From Streptomonospora salina (GTDB lineage: Bacteria > Actinomycetota > Actinomycetes > Streptosporangiales > Streptosporangiaceae), in the NCBI RefSeq assembly GCF_014204715.1, contig NZ_JACHLY010000001.1, positions 3,370,501 through 3,434,500 on the forward strand: DNA of 64,000 nt. Reading direction: 5' to 3'. A program made the position numbers and the translations under genes. The notes beneath the pieces are model-generated. The model searched no databases, was not told where the DNA came from, and saw only the letters and a list, made by a program, of their open reading frames with translations. The stretch's first letter is position 1, and each line of letters opens with the position of its first letter. This document shows positions 27,278-34,330 of this stretch, in pieces.

Positions 27278-28009
27278 ATGCTCGGTATGGTTCTTGCCGC
27301 AGGAGCGGGCCGCCGACTGCGCCCCTACACCGACACCCTGCCCAAGGCCCTGGTGCCGGTCGATGGTGAGACCACCATCATGGACATTTCGTTGCGCAAC
27401 CTCGCCGCAGCGGGCCTGACCGACGTGGTCGTGGTCGTGGGCTACCGCGCCGAGGCCGTCGAGCAGCGCAAGCGGGAGATGGAGCGCCGGCACGGCGTCG
27501 CGATCACCCTCGCTTACAACGACAAGGCCGAGGAGTGGAACAACGCCTACTCCTTGTGGACTGCGCGCGAGCACTTCTCCGAAGGCGTCCTCCTCGTCAA
27601 CGGCGACACCGTCCACCCGGTGAGCGTGGAAAAGACGCTACTGGCCGCACGCGGACCGGAACTGCTCCTCGCGGTGGACAGCGCTAAAACTCTGGCCGAC
27701 GAGGAGATGAAGGTGACCCTGGACGGGTCCGGCCACCTCAGCCGCATCACCAAGCTCATGGACCCCGCCGACGCCGCCGGCGAGTACATCGGCGCCACCC
27801 TCATCGAGGGCTCGCTGTCGGACCGCCTCGCCGACGCGCTCCGGGCGACCTGGGAGCGCGACCCGCAGCTCTACTACGAGGACGGCTTCCAGGAGCTGGT
27901 CGACCGCGGCGGCAAGGTCGGCGTCGCTCCGATCGGCGAGGTCGACTGGGTCGAGGTCGACGACCACGACGACCTGAACCGCGCCAGGGAGATCGCATGC
28001 CGCTACTAG
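27278..28009 (+). CDS. Nucleotidyltransferase of the phosphocholine/polyol cytidylyltransferase type
   Basis: The 243-residue enzyme has GMVLAAGAGRRLRPYTDTLP and KALVPVDGETTIMD (nucleotide binding), VVVVGYRAEAVEQ, LAYNDKAEEWNNAYSLWTA, LLVNGDTVHPVSVE with the metal Asp, and a C-terminal EVDWVEVDDHDDLNRARE with the second metal Asp. The NNAYSLW and WVEVDDHDDL motifs are typical of LicC-like and polyol-phosphate cytidylyltransferases. It probably forms a CDP-alcohol. ATG 27278 lies after AAGGAGG. The stop overlaps the next gene, a glycerol-1-phosphate dehydrogenase homolog, by 13 bases. This suggests that enzyme's product as the substrate. Confidence 0.85.
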   Translation: MLGMVLAAGAGRRLRPYTDTLPKALVPVDGETTIMDISLRNLAAAGLTDVVVVVGYRAEAVEQRKREMERRHGVAITLAYNDKAEEWNNAYSLWTAREHFSEGVLLVNGDTVHPVSVEKTLLAARGPELLLAVDSAKTLADEEMKVTLDGSGHLSRITKLMDPADAAGEYIGATLIEGSLSDRLADALRATWERDPQLYYEDGFQELVDRGGKVGVAPIGEVDWVEVDDHDDLNRAREIACRY

Positions 28010-29064
28010 CCCGCATGATCAACGCCCCGCTGGCGATCGACGTCCGACAGGGCGCCATCGCTTCGCTGGGCTCTCTGCTGGCCGACCGCCGCATCGCCAA
28101 CGAGGGCCGCATCGCCGTGGCCGTGGGGCCCGGCCAGGGCGCCCAGATCGCCGCCGAGCTCGATCTGCCCAACTGCGAGGTCTTCAAGGTCGACGGCGGA
28201 AGCGTCGACGTGGGCACCGAGCTGGGCAAGAAGCTGCGCTCGGGGGCCTACGAGGCCGTGGCCGGCATCGGCGGCGGCAAGACCGTCGACGTCACCAAGT
28301 ACGCCGCGTCCATGGCCGGAATCCCCATGGTCGCCGTGGCCACGAACCTCTCCCACGACGGCATCGCCTCGCCGGTCAGCTCGCTGGAGCACGAGAGCGG
28401 CAAGGGCTCCTACGGGGTCACCATGCCGGTCGCGGTGGTGGTCGACGTCGACTACGTGCGCGCCGCGCCCCAGCGCCTGGTGCGTTCGGGCGTCGGCGAC
28501 GTGGTGAGCAACCTGTCGGCCATCGCCGACTGGGAGCTGGCCGGCCGGGAGCAGGGCGAGCCGGTCGACGGAATGGCCGTCACCTTCGCCCGCACCGCGG
28601 CCGAGGCGATCGTCAACCGCAGCGACACCGTCGATTCCCAGGAGTTTCTGACCGCCCTCGCCGAGGCGCTGGTGCTGTCCGGCATGGCGATGTCGGTGGC
28701 GGGCTCCAGCCGCCCGGCCAGCGGCGCCTGCCACGAGCTGCTGCATGCGATCGACCAGCTTTACCCGGGGACCAGCAACCACGGTGAGCTCGCCGGTATC
28801 GGCGCCCTCTACGCCTACTTCCTGCGCAGCCGGTACCAGGGGTTCGGCGAGGCGCGCATGTACGAGATCCGGGCCTGCATCCGGCGGCACGGCCTTCCCG
28901 CCCTGCCCGCCGACGTCGGTCTGGACGAAGAGCAGTTCGCGCGAGCGGTGGCCCACGCCCCCGCCACCCGGCCGGGACGCTACACCGTGCTGGAGCACCT
29001 GGCCCTTTCGGACGACGACATCAGGCGGAGTGTGGCGGAATATGTCCAAGCCATCGATCGCTGA
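27997..29064 (+). CDS. sn-Glycerol-1-phosphate dehydrogenase-like enzyme (AraM/EgsA family)
   Basis: The 355-residue protein belongs to the iron-containing alcohol dehydrogenase superfamily. It has GGGKTVDVTKYAAS (NAD(P) binding, residues 92-105), VAVATNLSHDGIASPVSSL, SGVGDVVSNLSAIADWEL with candidate metal ligand Asp168, ACHELLHAIDQL with His246/His250, and SNHGELAGIGA with His262. AraM/EgsA enzymes reduce DHAP to sn-glycerol-1-phosphate, the stereoisomer used for archaeal lipids. Gene overlaps with the upstream cytidylyltransferase (13 bases) and downstream phosphotransferase (23 bases) argue for one pathway. The exact substrate could also be another polyol phosphate. Confidence 0.85.
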   Translation: MPLLARMINAPLAIDVRQGAIASLGSLLADRRIANEGRIAVAVGPGQGAQIAAELDLPNCEVFKVDGGSVDVGTELGKKLRSGAYEAVAGIGGGKTVDVTKYAASMAGIPMVAVATNLSHDGIASPVSSLEHESGKGSYGVTMPVAVVVDVDYVRAAPQRLVRSGVGDVVSNLSAIADWELAGREQGEPVDGMAVTFARTAAEAIVNRSDTVDSQEFLTALAEALVLSGMAMSVAGSSRPASGACHELLHAIDQLYPGTSNHGELAGIGALYAYFLRSRYQGFGEARMYEIRACIRRHGLPALPADVGLDEEQFARAVAHAPATRPGRYTVLEHLALSDDDIRRSVAEYVQAIDR

Positions 29065-29812
29065 GATCCGCTCGGGCGGGCAGCCCGAGGGAATCAAGCA
29101 GCGGCTGAACGAGGAGCACTGGGCCGGTCGGCTCTACATGCGCGACCTGTCGCCCTACTTCAGCACGGTCTTCGTGCGGTTGGGTGTGCCGCCCAACCCC
29201 ATCACCTACATGATGATGGGCTCGGGCGTGCTGGCGGGCGTCGTCCTGGCGCTGGGCGGCTTCTGGGCCGCCGTGGCGGCGGTCGTCCTGGTGCAGTTGT
29301 ACCTGCTGCTGGACTGCGTCGACGGCGAGGTCGCCCGGTTCACCGGGCGCACCAGCGTCGCCGGGATCTTCCTCGACCGGATCGGCCACTACCTGGCCGA
29401 GGTCGCCCTGATCATCGGGCTCGGCGTGCGCGCCCAGGGCGGGCTCGACGCCGGCGGATGGGTGGTCGCCGGCATGGCCGCCGCACTCGGCGCCGCCCTG
29501 ATCAAGGCGGAGACCGACAACGTGGTGGTGGCCCGCGCCAAGGCCGGACTCTCGGAGAAGATCGCCGACGAGCAGCTCCAGCCCCGCTCGCCGCGGCTGG
29601 GCACGGCCCGCAAAGCCGCTTCGGCGCTGCGGTTCCACCGGGTCATCCAGGCCGTCGAGCTGTCGCTGCTGGTGCTGGGCGCCTCCGTGATCGACCTGGT
29701 GCGCGGCGACCTGATGGCGACCCGGGCACTCGTTGCGGTGTGCGTCGCCGTCGCCGCCGTGCAGACGATCCTGCACATGGTCAGCGTGCTGGCGTCGCGG
29801 CGCCTGGAGTAG
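29042..29812 (+). CDS. CDP-alcohol phosphotransferase family membrane protein
   Basis: The 256-residue membrane enzyme should replace CMP of a CDP-alcohol with an acceptor alcohol. The catalytic segment is YLLLDCVDGEVARFTGRT followed by SVAGIFLDRIGHYLAE. Asp91, Asp94, Gly95, Ala98, Arg99, Gly108 and Asp112 match the family pattern D-x2-D-G-x2-A-R-x8-G-x3-D-x3-D. The fourth Asp, the general base in characterised members, is His116 here. About six membrane helices are present. ATG 29042 lies inside the end of the dehydrogenase gene (23-base overlap). It ends the operon 25644-29812 and is the only member with a nearly complete active site. Confidence 0.88.
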   Translation: MSKPSIAEIRSGGQPEGIKQRLNEEHWAGRLYMRDLSPYFSTVFVRLGVPPNPITYMMMGSGVLAGVVLALGGFWAAVAAVVLVQLYLLLDCVDGEVARFTGRTSVAGIFLDRIGHYLAEVALIIGLGVRAQGGLDAGGWVVAGMAAALGAALIKAETDNVVVARAKAGLSEKIADEQLQPRSPRLGTARKAASALRFHRVIQAVELSLLVLGASVIDLVRGDLMATRALVAVCVAVAAVQTILHMVSVLASRRLE

Positions 29813-30115
29813 CCCGCGCCGCCCCCGGGGTGCCCCGGCGCCGCACCGCGCCGCCGGACACCCCGGAACCCTCGGAGCGGCGGCCCGGGGACGCGCTGCT
29901 TTATCATTCCGTTAGCCGTGATGTGCAACGGTCACCTTCTATCCACCATGCGTCCACGTTTACGAACGGTTCCCATGACCAGTCCAGGCGTGCCCAGCGA
30001 AACCGGCCCCGCGGCCTCCGAGCCGTTCGCCTCCGCGCCGCAGCGCAGCGCGGACGGCGCGGAGGCGCCGTCCCGTAGCGTCGGCGGTGAGGATTCGGCC
30101 GGGCACGGAGGTGAG
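29813..30115. other. Gap before the GT2 gene
   Basis: This 303-base spacer contains in-frame ATGs at 29918, 29949 and 29975 that could lengthen the next protein by up to 66 residues. None has a good ribosome-binding site, and the encoded stretch is low-complexity Ser/Ala/Gly. I treat it mainly as leader. Confidence 0.4.
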
Positions 30116-30979
30116 GTGCGCTTGAAGACCTCCTGCGTCATCCTGACGATGGGGACGCGACCGGCCGAGCTGCGTCGCGCGGTCACGAGCGTCCTGGAGC
30201 AGGAAGGCGCCGACCTGGAGCTGATCGTGGTCAGCAACGGCGCCGAGCTGCCCCCGCTGCCCGACGGCGTCATCACGGTCATGCTGGACGAGAACATCGG
30301 CATCCCCAAGGGGCGCAACGCGGGGGTCGCGGCGGCCAGCGGCGACATCGTCCTGTTCCTCGACGACGACGGCTGGTACCGCTCGCGCGACCTCGTCCGC
30401 CACGTCAGCCGCCGCTTCGAATCCGACCCCGGGCTGGGCATCGTCACGTTCCGCATCGTCGACCCCGACGGCGGCCCCGACCAGCGCCGCTACGTCCCGC
30501 GCCTGCGGGTCGGCGATCCGCTGCGCTCCAGCCGCGTCACCACGTTCCTGGGCGGCGCGGCCGCCGTGCGCAGAACCGCGTTCGACGAGGCCGGCGGGCT
30601 TCCGGACGGGTTCTTCTACGCCCACGAAGAGAGCGACCTGGCCTGGCGCGTGCTGGACGCCGGTTACGACATCGAGTACGACGCCGAGGCGGTGATGTAC
30701 CACCCCTCGACCCACCCCAGCCGGCACGAAGACTTCTACCGGCTCAACGCGCGCAACCGGGTCTGGCTGGTGCGGCGCAACCTGCCGTGGCCGCTGGCGC
30801 TGGCCCATCTGGGCGTGTGGATCTCCATCACCGTGGCGCGGGAGCGCTCGCTGCCGGAGTTGCGCGCGTGGTTCCGCGGGTTCCGCGAAGGCTGGCGCGG
30901 CGATTGCGGCCCGCGCAGCCCCATGCGGTGGTCGACGGCCTGGCGCATGATGCGCATCGGCCGCCCGCCCGTCGTCTGA
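30116..30979 (+). CDS. GT2 family glycosyltransferase (rhamnosyltransferase-like)
   Basis: The 287-residue GT-A enzyme begins KTSCVILTMGTRPAELRRAV. It has VVSNGAELPPLP, ENIGIPKGRNAGVAAASGDI, the metal site VLFLDDDGWYRSRDL, FLGGAAAVRRTAFDEAGGLP, and FFYAHEESDLAWRVLDAGYD with the acceptor ED-like motif. The C-terminus has an amphipathic WISITVARERS region. GTG 30116 was chosen for GGAGG four bases upstream; longer starts from 29975 or 29918 are possible. It follows the CDP-alcohol operon on the same strand and converges on a GT4 gene. The sugar donor is unknown. Confidence 0.85.
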   Translation: MRLKTSCVILTMGTRPAELRRAVTSVLEQEGADLELIVVSNGAELPPLPDGVITVMLDENIGIPKGRNAGVAAASGDIVLFLDDDGWYRSRDLVRHVSRRFESDPGLGIVTFRIVDPDGGPDQRRYVPRLRVGDPLRSSRVTTFLGGAAAVRRTAFDEAGGLPDGFFYAHEESDLAWRVLDAGYDIEYDAEAVMYHPSTHPSRHEDFYRLNARNRVWLVRRNLPWPLALAHLGVWISITVARERSLPELRAWFRGFREGWRGDCGPRSPMRWSTAWRMMRIGRPPVV

Positions 30980-31105
30980 GAGACGGCCGGGCGTGCAGGC
31001 ACCCACCGTGGCCGAGGGTGCACCCGGCGGCCGCCGGGGCCGCGGGCGGGGCCGGGGCTATAGCGCGGCATCCGCTTGGCGGGTGGGCGGCGGCACCGCG
31101 GCCGT

Positions 31106-32284
31106 TCAACGGCCCGTACGGGCCGTGCGTGCGGAATCGCCTTCGCGGGCGTCGCGGATCGGGGCCGACGGCTGCATCGGCAGTCGCGGACGCCCCTGGA
31201 CACCGGCCCACTCCTCCAGTTGGCGCACGAACGGGTCGGCCTGCAGCGGCCAGTGGAACGCGGCGCGGGCGATGGCGTGCCCGGTGGCGGAGTAGCGGTC
31301 GCGCAGTGCGGAGTCCGAGCGCAGCTGCAGCACGGCGTCGGCCGCCGCCGCGGCGTCGCCGAAGGGCACGACGGTGCCGCAGTCGCCTTCCGCGCTGTCG
31401 TTGACCAGCGCGACCGCCGCGGGGTTGGGGGTACTGACCACCGGCAGGCCGTGCGCCATGTACTCGACCACCTTGGTGGGCAGGGAGCTGCGGTAGTTCG
31501 GGGTGTCCTGCAGCAGGCACACGCCCGCCAGCGCGCCGGAGATCATGCGCAGGGCCTGGTCGTTGGGTACGAAGCCGTACCACTCCACGGCCTCCTCGCG
31601 GTGGGCGTCGCGCAGCATCGGGCGGATACCGGGGTCGGCCGCGCCGATGATCTCGACCCGCACCCCGTGCGGGCGCAGTGTGCGGCCCATCTCCACCAGT
31701 TCGGCGGCGCCGCGCGCGGCCGAGAGGTGTCCCAGGTAGACGACCCGGTCGGTTCCGGGGCCGCGCTCGGGTCGCTCGGGCACGTACGTGGTGTTGGGCA
31801 CGACGGGGTGGTCGCGGGCGAAGCGGTCGCGGTAGCCCTCTTCGGCGAGCAGCAGGTGCATACGCTGTTCGGCGCGCCGTTCGAGCCCGCGTACGACCGG
31901 GGCCAGCGGGCGCCGCAGCGGACGCGGCAGCCACGGCTTGGTCAGCAGCGCCGCCGCGGCGTCTTCGTGGACGTCCCACACCGTGGGCGGGCGGGTGCGC
32001 GGCAGCGCGAGCAGGAGCTCGGGGTCGTGGAAGAGCAGGACGTCGGCCTGCGGAGCCAGGCGGGCCAGCGCGGTGCGGGCGGCGCGCAGCGAGGCCGTGC
32101 GGCGCCGGCCGGACGCGCGCGGAACGTTCACCGGGGCCAGTTCCTGCCACGGCGTGACGCCGCAGTCGGCGAAGGGAGCCATGTAGGTGACGCGGTGCCC
32201 GGCGTCGAGCAGCGCGCGGATCTGGCGGTGCAGGATGCGCGCGTCCTCGGGATGATGCACCACGGTTGCCACGAGAACGTGCAT
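31106..32284 (-). CDS. GT4 family glycosyltransferase
   Basis: The 392-residue GT-B enzyme begins MHVLVATVVHHPEDARILHR. The acceptor half contains DVLLFHDPELLLALP and VWDVHEDAAAALL. The donor half has DRVVYLGHLSAARGAAELV, VEIIGAADPGIRPM, WYGFVPNDQALRMI, YRSSLPTKVVEYMAHGLPVV and the donor-binding VVPFGDAAAAADAVL. The conserved K-V-V-E-Y-M-A-G-P-V pattern fits GT4. ATG 32284 is the first methionine before the Rossmann strand. It lies 176 bases downstream of wecC on the same strand, so the two may be cotranscribed. It might use the uronic-acid donor made by WecC; that is a guess from position. Confidence 0.85.
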   Translation of the reverse strand: MHVLVATVVHHPEDARILHRQIRALLDAGHRVTYMAPFADCGVTPWQELAPVNVPRASGRRRTASLRAARTALARLAPQADVLLFHDPELLLALPRTRPPTVWDVHEDAAAALLTKPWLPRPLRRPLAPVVRGLERRAEQRMHLLLAEEGYRDRFARDHPVVPNTTYVPERPERGPGTDRVVYLGHLSAARGAAELVEMGRTLRPHGVRVEIIGAADPGIRPMLRDAHREEAVEWYGFVPNDQALRMISGALAGVCLLQDTPNYRSSLPTKVVEYMAHGLPVVSTPNPAAVALVNDSAEGDCGTVVPFGDAAAAADAVLQLRSDSALRDRYSATGHAIARAAFHWPLQADPFVRQLEEWAGVQGRPRLPMQPSAPIRDAREGDSARTARTGR

Positions 32285-32460
32285 GTGCGAGTTCACCACT
32301 TCCGAACGCCGAATCCCGGCGCTGTCCGGTCGGAGCCGTTCCGCTCTGCCTGTGACGCTACCGAGCGAAGGGAACAGCAGGTGAATGCCGGGGTTACGCC
32401 GGGACGTTGACCGGGTGAAGGCCTGTGGGCTCCGGAACCGGGCCCGGGCCGGCGGCGGTC

Positions 32461-33795
32461 TTAGAGGACCACCATCCCCTCGCGTTCGATCGGCGCGGTG
32501 ATGTGGCCGTCCTCGTGCATCGTGCCCGAGGGCAGGCGCCGCAGTACGCCGCGGGTGTCCAGGAGCAGCCGGGCGTTCTCGGTCAGCAGCTTGGGCGTGT
32601 AGGCGCTGTGGTCGGTGAGCAGGACGGTGAGGTCGGCCTCGGCCATGGCCTGCTCCAGATCGGTGGCGCGGGGGAGCGGGGCGCCGTTGAGGCGCCACTC
32701 TTCGACGTGCGGGTCGTGGTAGGTCAACGTGGCGCCCTTCTCGGCGAGCTTGCGGGCGACGGGACTGGCCGGGGACTCGCGCTGGTCGGCGATGTCGGCC
32801 TTGTAGGTCACCCCGAGCAGCAGCACCCGCGAGCGGGAGAGCGCCAGGCCGGCGTCGTTGAGCAGCTCCAGGGAGCGCTGCAGCACGTAGCTGGGCATGC
32901 GGGCGTTGATCTCCTGGGCCAGCTCCACGAACCGGAACGGGTACCCCAGGGTCTTGACCTTGTAGGACAGGTAGTTCGGGTCGATCGGGATGCAGTGGCC
33001 GCCCACGCCGGGACCGGGGTAGAAGGCCTGGAACCCGAAGGGCTTGGTGGCGGCGCAGGAGATGGCGTCCCACAGGTCCACGCCCAGCTCCTGGCAGAAG
33101 ATCGCCATCTCGTTGACCAGGGCGATGTTGACGTGGCGGTAGGTGTTCTCCAGCAGCTTGGCCATCTCGGCCTCGCGGGTGCCGCGCGCCTGGACCACGG
33201 TCTCGACGAAGCGGCCGTAGAAGGCGGCGGCGCTCTCGCCGCACCGCTCGGTCATGCCGCCGACGACCTTGGGGGTGTTGGCGACCCCGAAGGTGGCGTT
33301 GCCGGGGTCGATGCGCTCGGGCGAGAAGGCGAGGTGGAAGTCGGAGCCGGCGACCAGCCCGGACTCCTCCAGCAGCGGCCGGAGTACCTCGTAGGTCGTG
33401 CCCGGGTAGGTGGTCGACTCCAGGACCACCAGGGTTCCGGGCGCGAGGTGCCCGGCGATGGACCGGCCGGCGGCGGTCACGGCGCCGAGGTCGGGGCCGC
33501 CTTCGGCGGACAAGGGCGTGGGGACGCAGATGACGACGGTGCGGGCGCCCGCCACCACCGACGGGTCGGTGGTGGCCGTGAAGCCGTGCTCGAGCATCGC
33601 GGCGATGTCGGCGGCGCCGAGGTCGTCGATGTGGGAGCGTCCCTCGTTGAGGCCCGCTGCCACCGCCGGGCTGGCGTCCAGGCCGGCGACGGTGAGCCCG
33701 GCGGACGCGGCCTGGTGCGCCAGCGGCAGGCCCACGTAGCCCAGACCGACGACGACCAGGTCCGATGTTGGGGTTGCGACGTCCACTGGGGTCAC
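32461..33795 (-). CDS. wecC: UDP-N-acetyl-D-mannosamine dehydrogenase
   Basis: This nucleotide-sugar dehydrogenase should oxidise UDP-ManNAc to UDP-ManNAcA. The 444-residue protein has VVVGLGYVGLPLAHQAA, VICVPTPLSAEGGPDLG, VLESTTYPGTTYEVLRPLL, LAFSPERIDPGN, KLLENTYRHVNIALVNEMAI, the catalytic GPGVGGHCIPIDPNYLSYK with Cys268, and VLLLGVTYKADIADQRESPA. It is clearly distinct from Ugd (15378-16709) and of the WecC/WbpA type. UDP-GlcNAc 6-dehydrogenase activity is an alternative, but the UDP-GlcNAc 2-epimerase at 36112-37350 supports the ManNAc route. GTG 33795 has GAAGG upstream. Confidence 0.9.
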   Translation of the reverse strand: MTPVDVATPTSDLVVVGLGYVGLPLAHQAASAGLTVAGLDASPAVAAGLNEGRSHIDDLGAADIAAMLEHGFTATTDPSVVAGARTVVICVPTPLSAEGGPDLGAVTAAGRSIAGHLAPGTLVVLESTTYPGTTYEVLRPLLEESGLVAGSDFHLAFSPERIDPGNATFGVANTPKVVGGMTERCGESAAAFYGRFVETVVQARGTREAEMAKLLENTYRHVNIALVNEMAIFCQELGVDLWDAISCAATKPFGFQAFYPGPGVGGHCIPIDPNYLSYKVKTLGYPFRFVELAQEINARMPSYVLQRSLELLNDAGLALSRSRVLLLGVTYKADIADQRESPASPVARKLAEKGATLTYHDPHVEEWRLNGAPLPRATDLEQAMAEADLTVLLTDHSAYTPKLLTENARLLLDTRGVLRRLPSGTMHEDGHITAPIEREGMVVL

Positions 33796-34330
33796 CCTCG
33801 CCTTCGTTTCGTGGTGGGAGTACCGAAGTACGGTTCACCGCCGCTACTCCGTGTCCGTGCACAGGGACGTGCGAGTGCGGCGACCCGTTGGCACGATTCC
33901 GGAGACGGCCGAAACCGGTCATCTCCGCGAATCTCCTGCGGATTCTCCGAGTCGGTGTCTGGCGCGTGCCGAACGTCGTTGCGGTATCCAGTCGGCTGCA
34001 CAGGGCGAACGCGGTCGCCTCTCCTCGTGGCCGACTCTAGAGCAGCACGCCGCGCCCAACAGGCCGAAACCCACAGTCGTGGGGAGGAATTTACGAGCCC
34101 GCTACCCAGGATTTCTTTATTGTCCTTATCGGGGCTATCGGGGCTATCGGGGCTATCGGGGCTATCGGGGCTATCGGGGCTATCGGGGCTATCGGGGCTA
34201 TCGGGGCTATCGGGGCTATCGGGGCTAATGGTGCTTGGGAGTACGAAAAACCTGGGAATTTCATGATCGTCGGGATGGGCGCCGGGGCGCACACCGGAAT
34301 GCGCGTCGGCGCGGGCTCTGCGCGGCGCGG
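33796..34330. other. Large intergenic region with a 9-bp tandem repeat
   Basis: This 535-base gap separates wecC from the next GT4 gene, both on the minus strand. It must hold the wecC promoter and leader. The tandem repeat at 34131-34229 dominates its distal part. The flanks around 34105-34130 and 34240-34260 are unusually AT-rich for this genome. I see no convincing gene. Confidence 0.6.
34131..34229. repeat. 9-bp tandem repeat, about 11 copies
   Basis: GGGGCTATC is repeated ten times without any mismatch (34131-34220). An eleventh copy changes at its end (GGGGCTAAT, 34221-34229). Because the unit is a multiple of three, copy change would not shift a frame. Translated it would give RGY on the plus strand or PDS/API on the minus strand, but no gene is supported here. 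The perfect identity suggests recent expansion by slippage. Confidence 0.95.

Noticed and set aside
31109-31126. An 18-bp perfect palindrome (ACGGCCCGTACGGGCCGT) as terminator
   Set aside because: It has no loop and lies in the final codons of the GT4 gene, so hairpin formation is doubtful.
32355-32410. Nine-codon plus-strand ORF after AAGGGA in the wecC-GT4 gap
   Set aside because: It is very short, with no downstream plus-strand gene to regulate. The start signal is probably chance, although it resembles the leader before wecB.
34131-34229. CRISPR array or coding repeat (RGY or PDS repeats)
   Set aside because: The 9-bp units are contiguous with no spacers. The frames crossing them have no start signal or homology.
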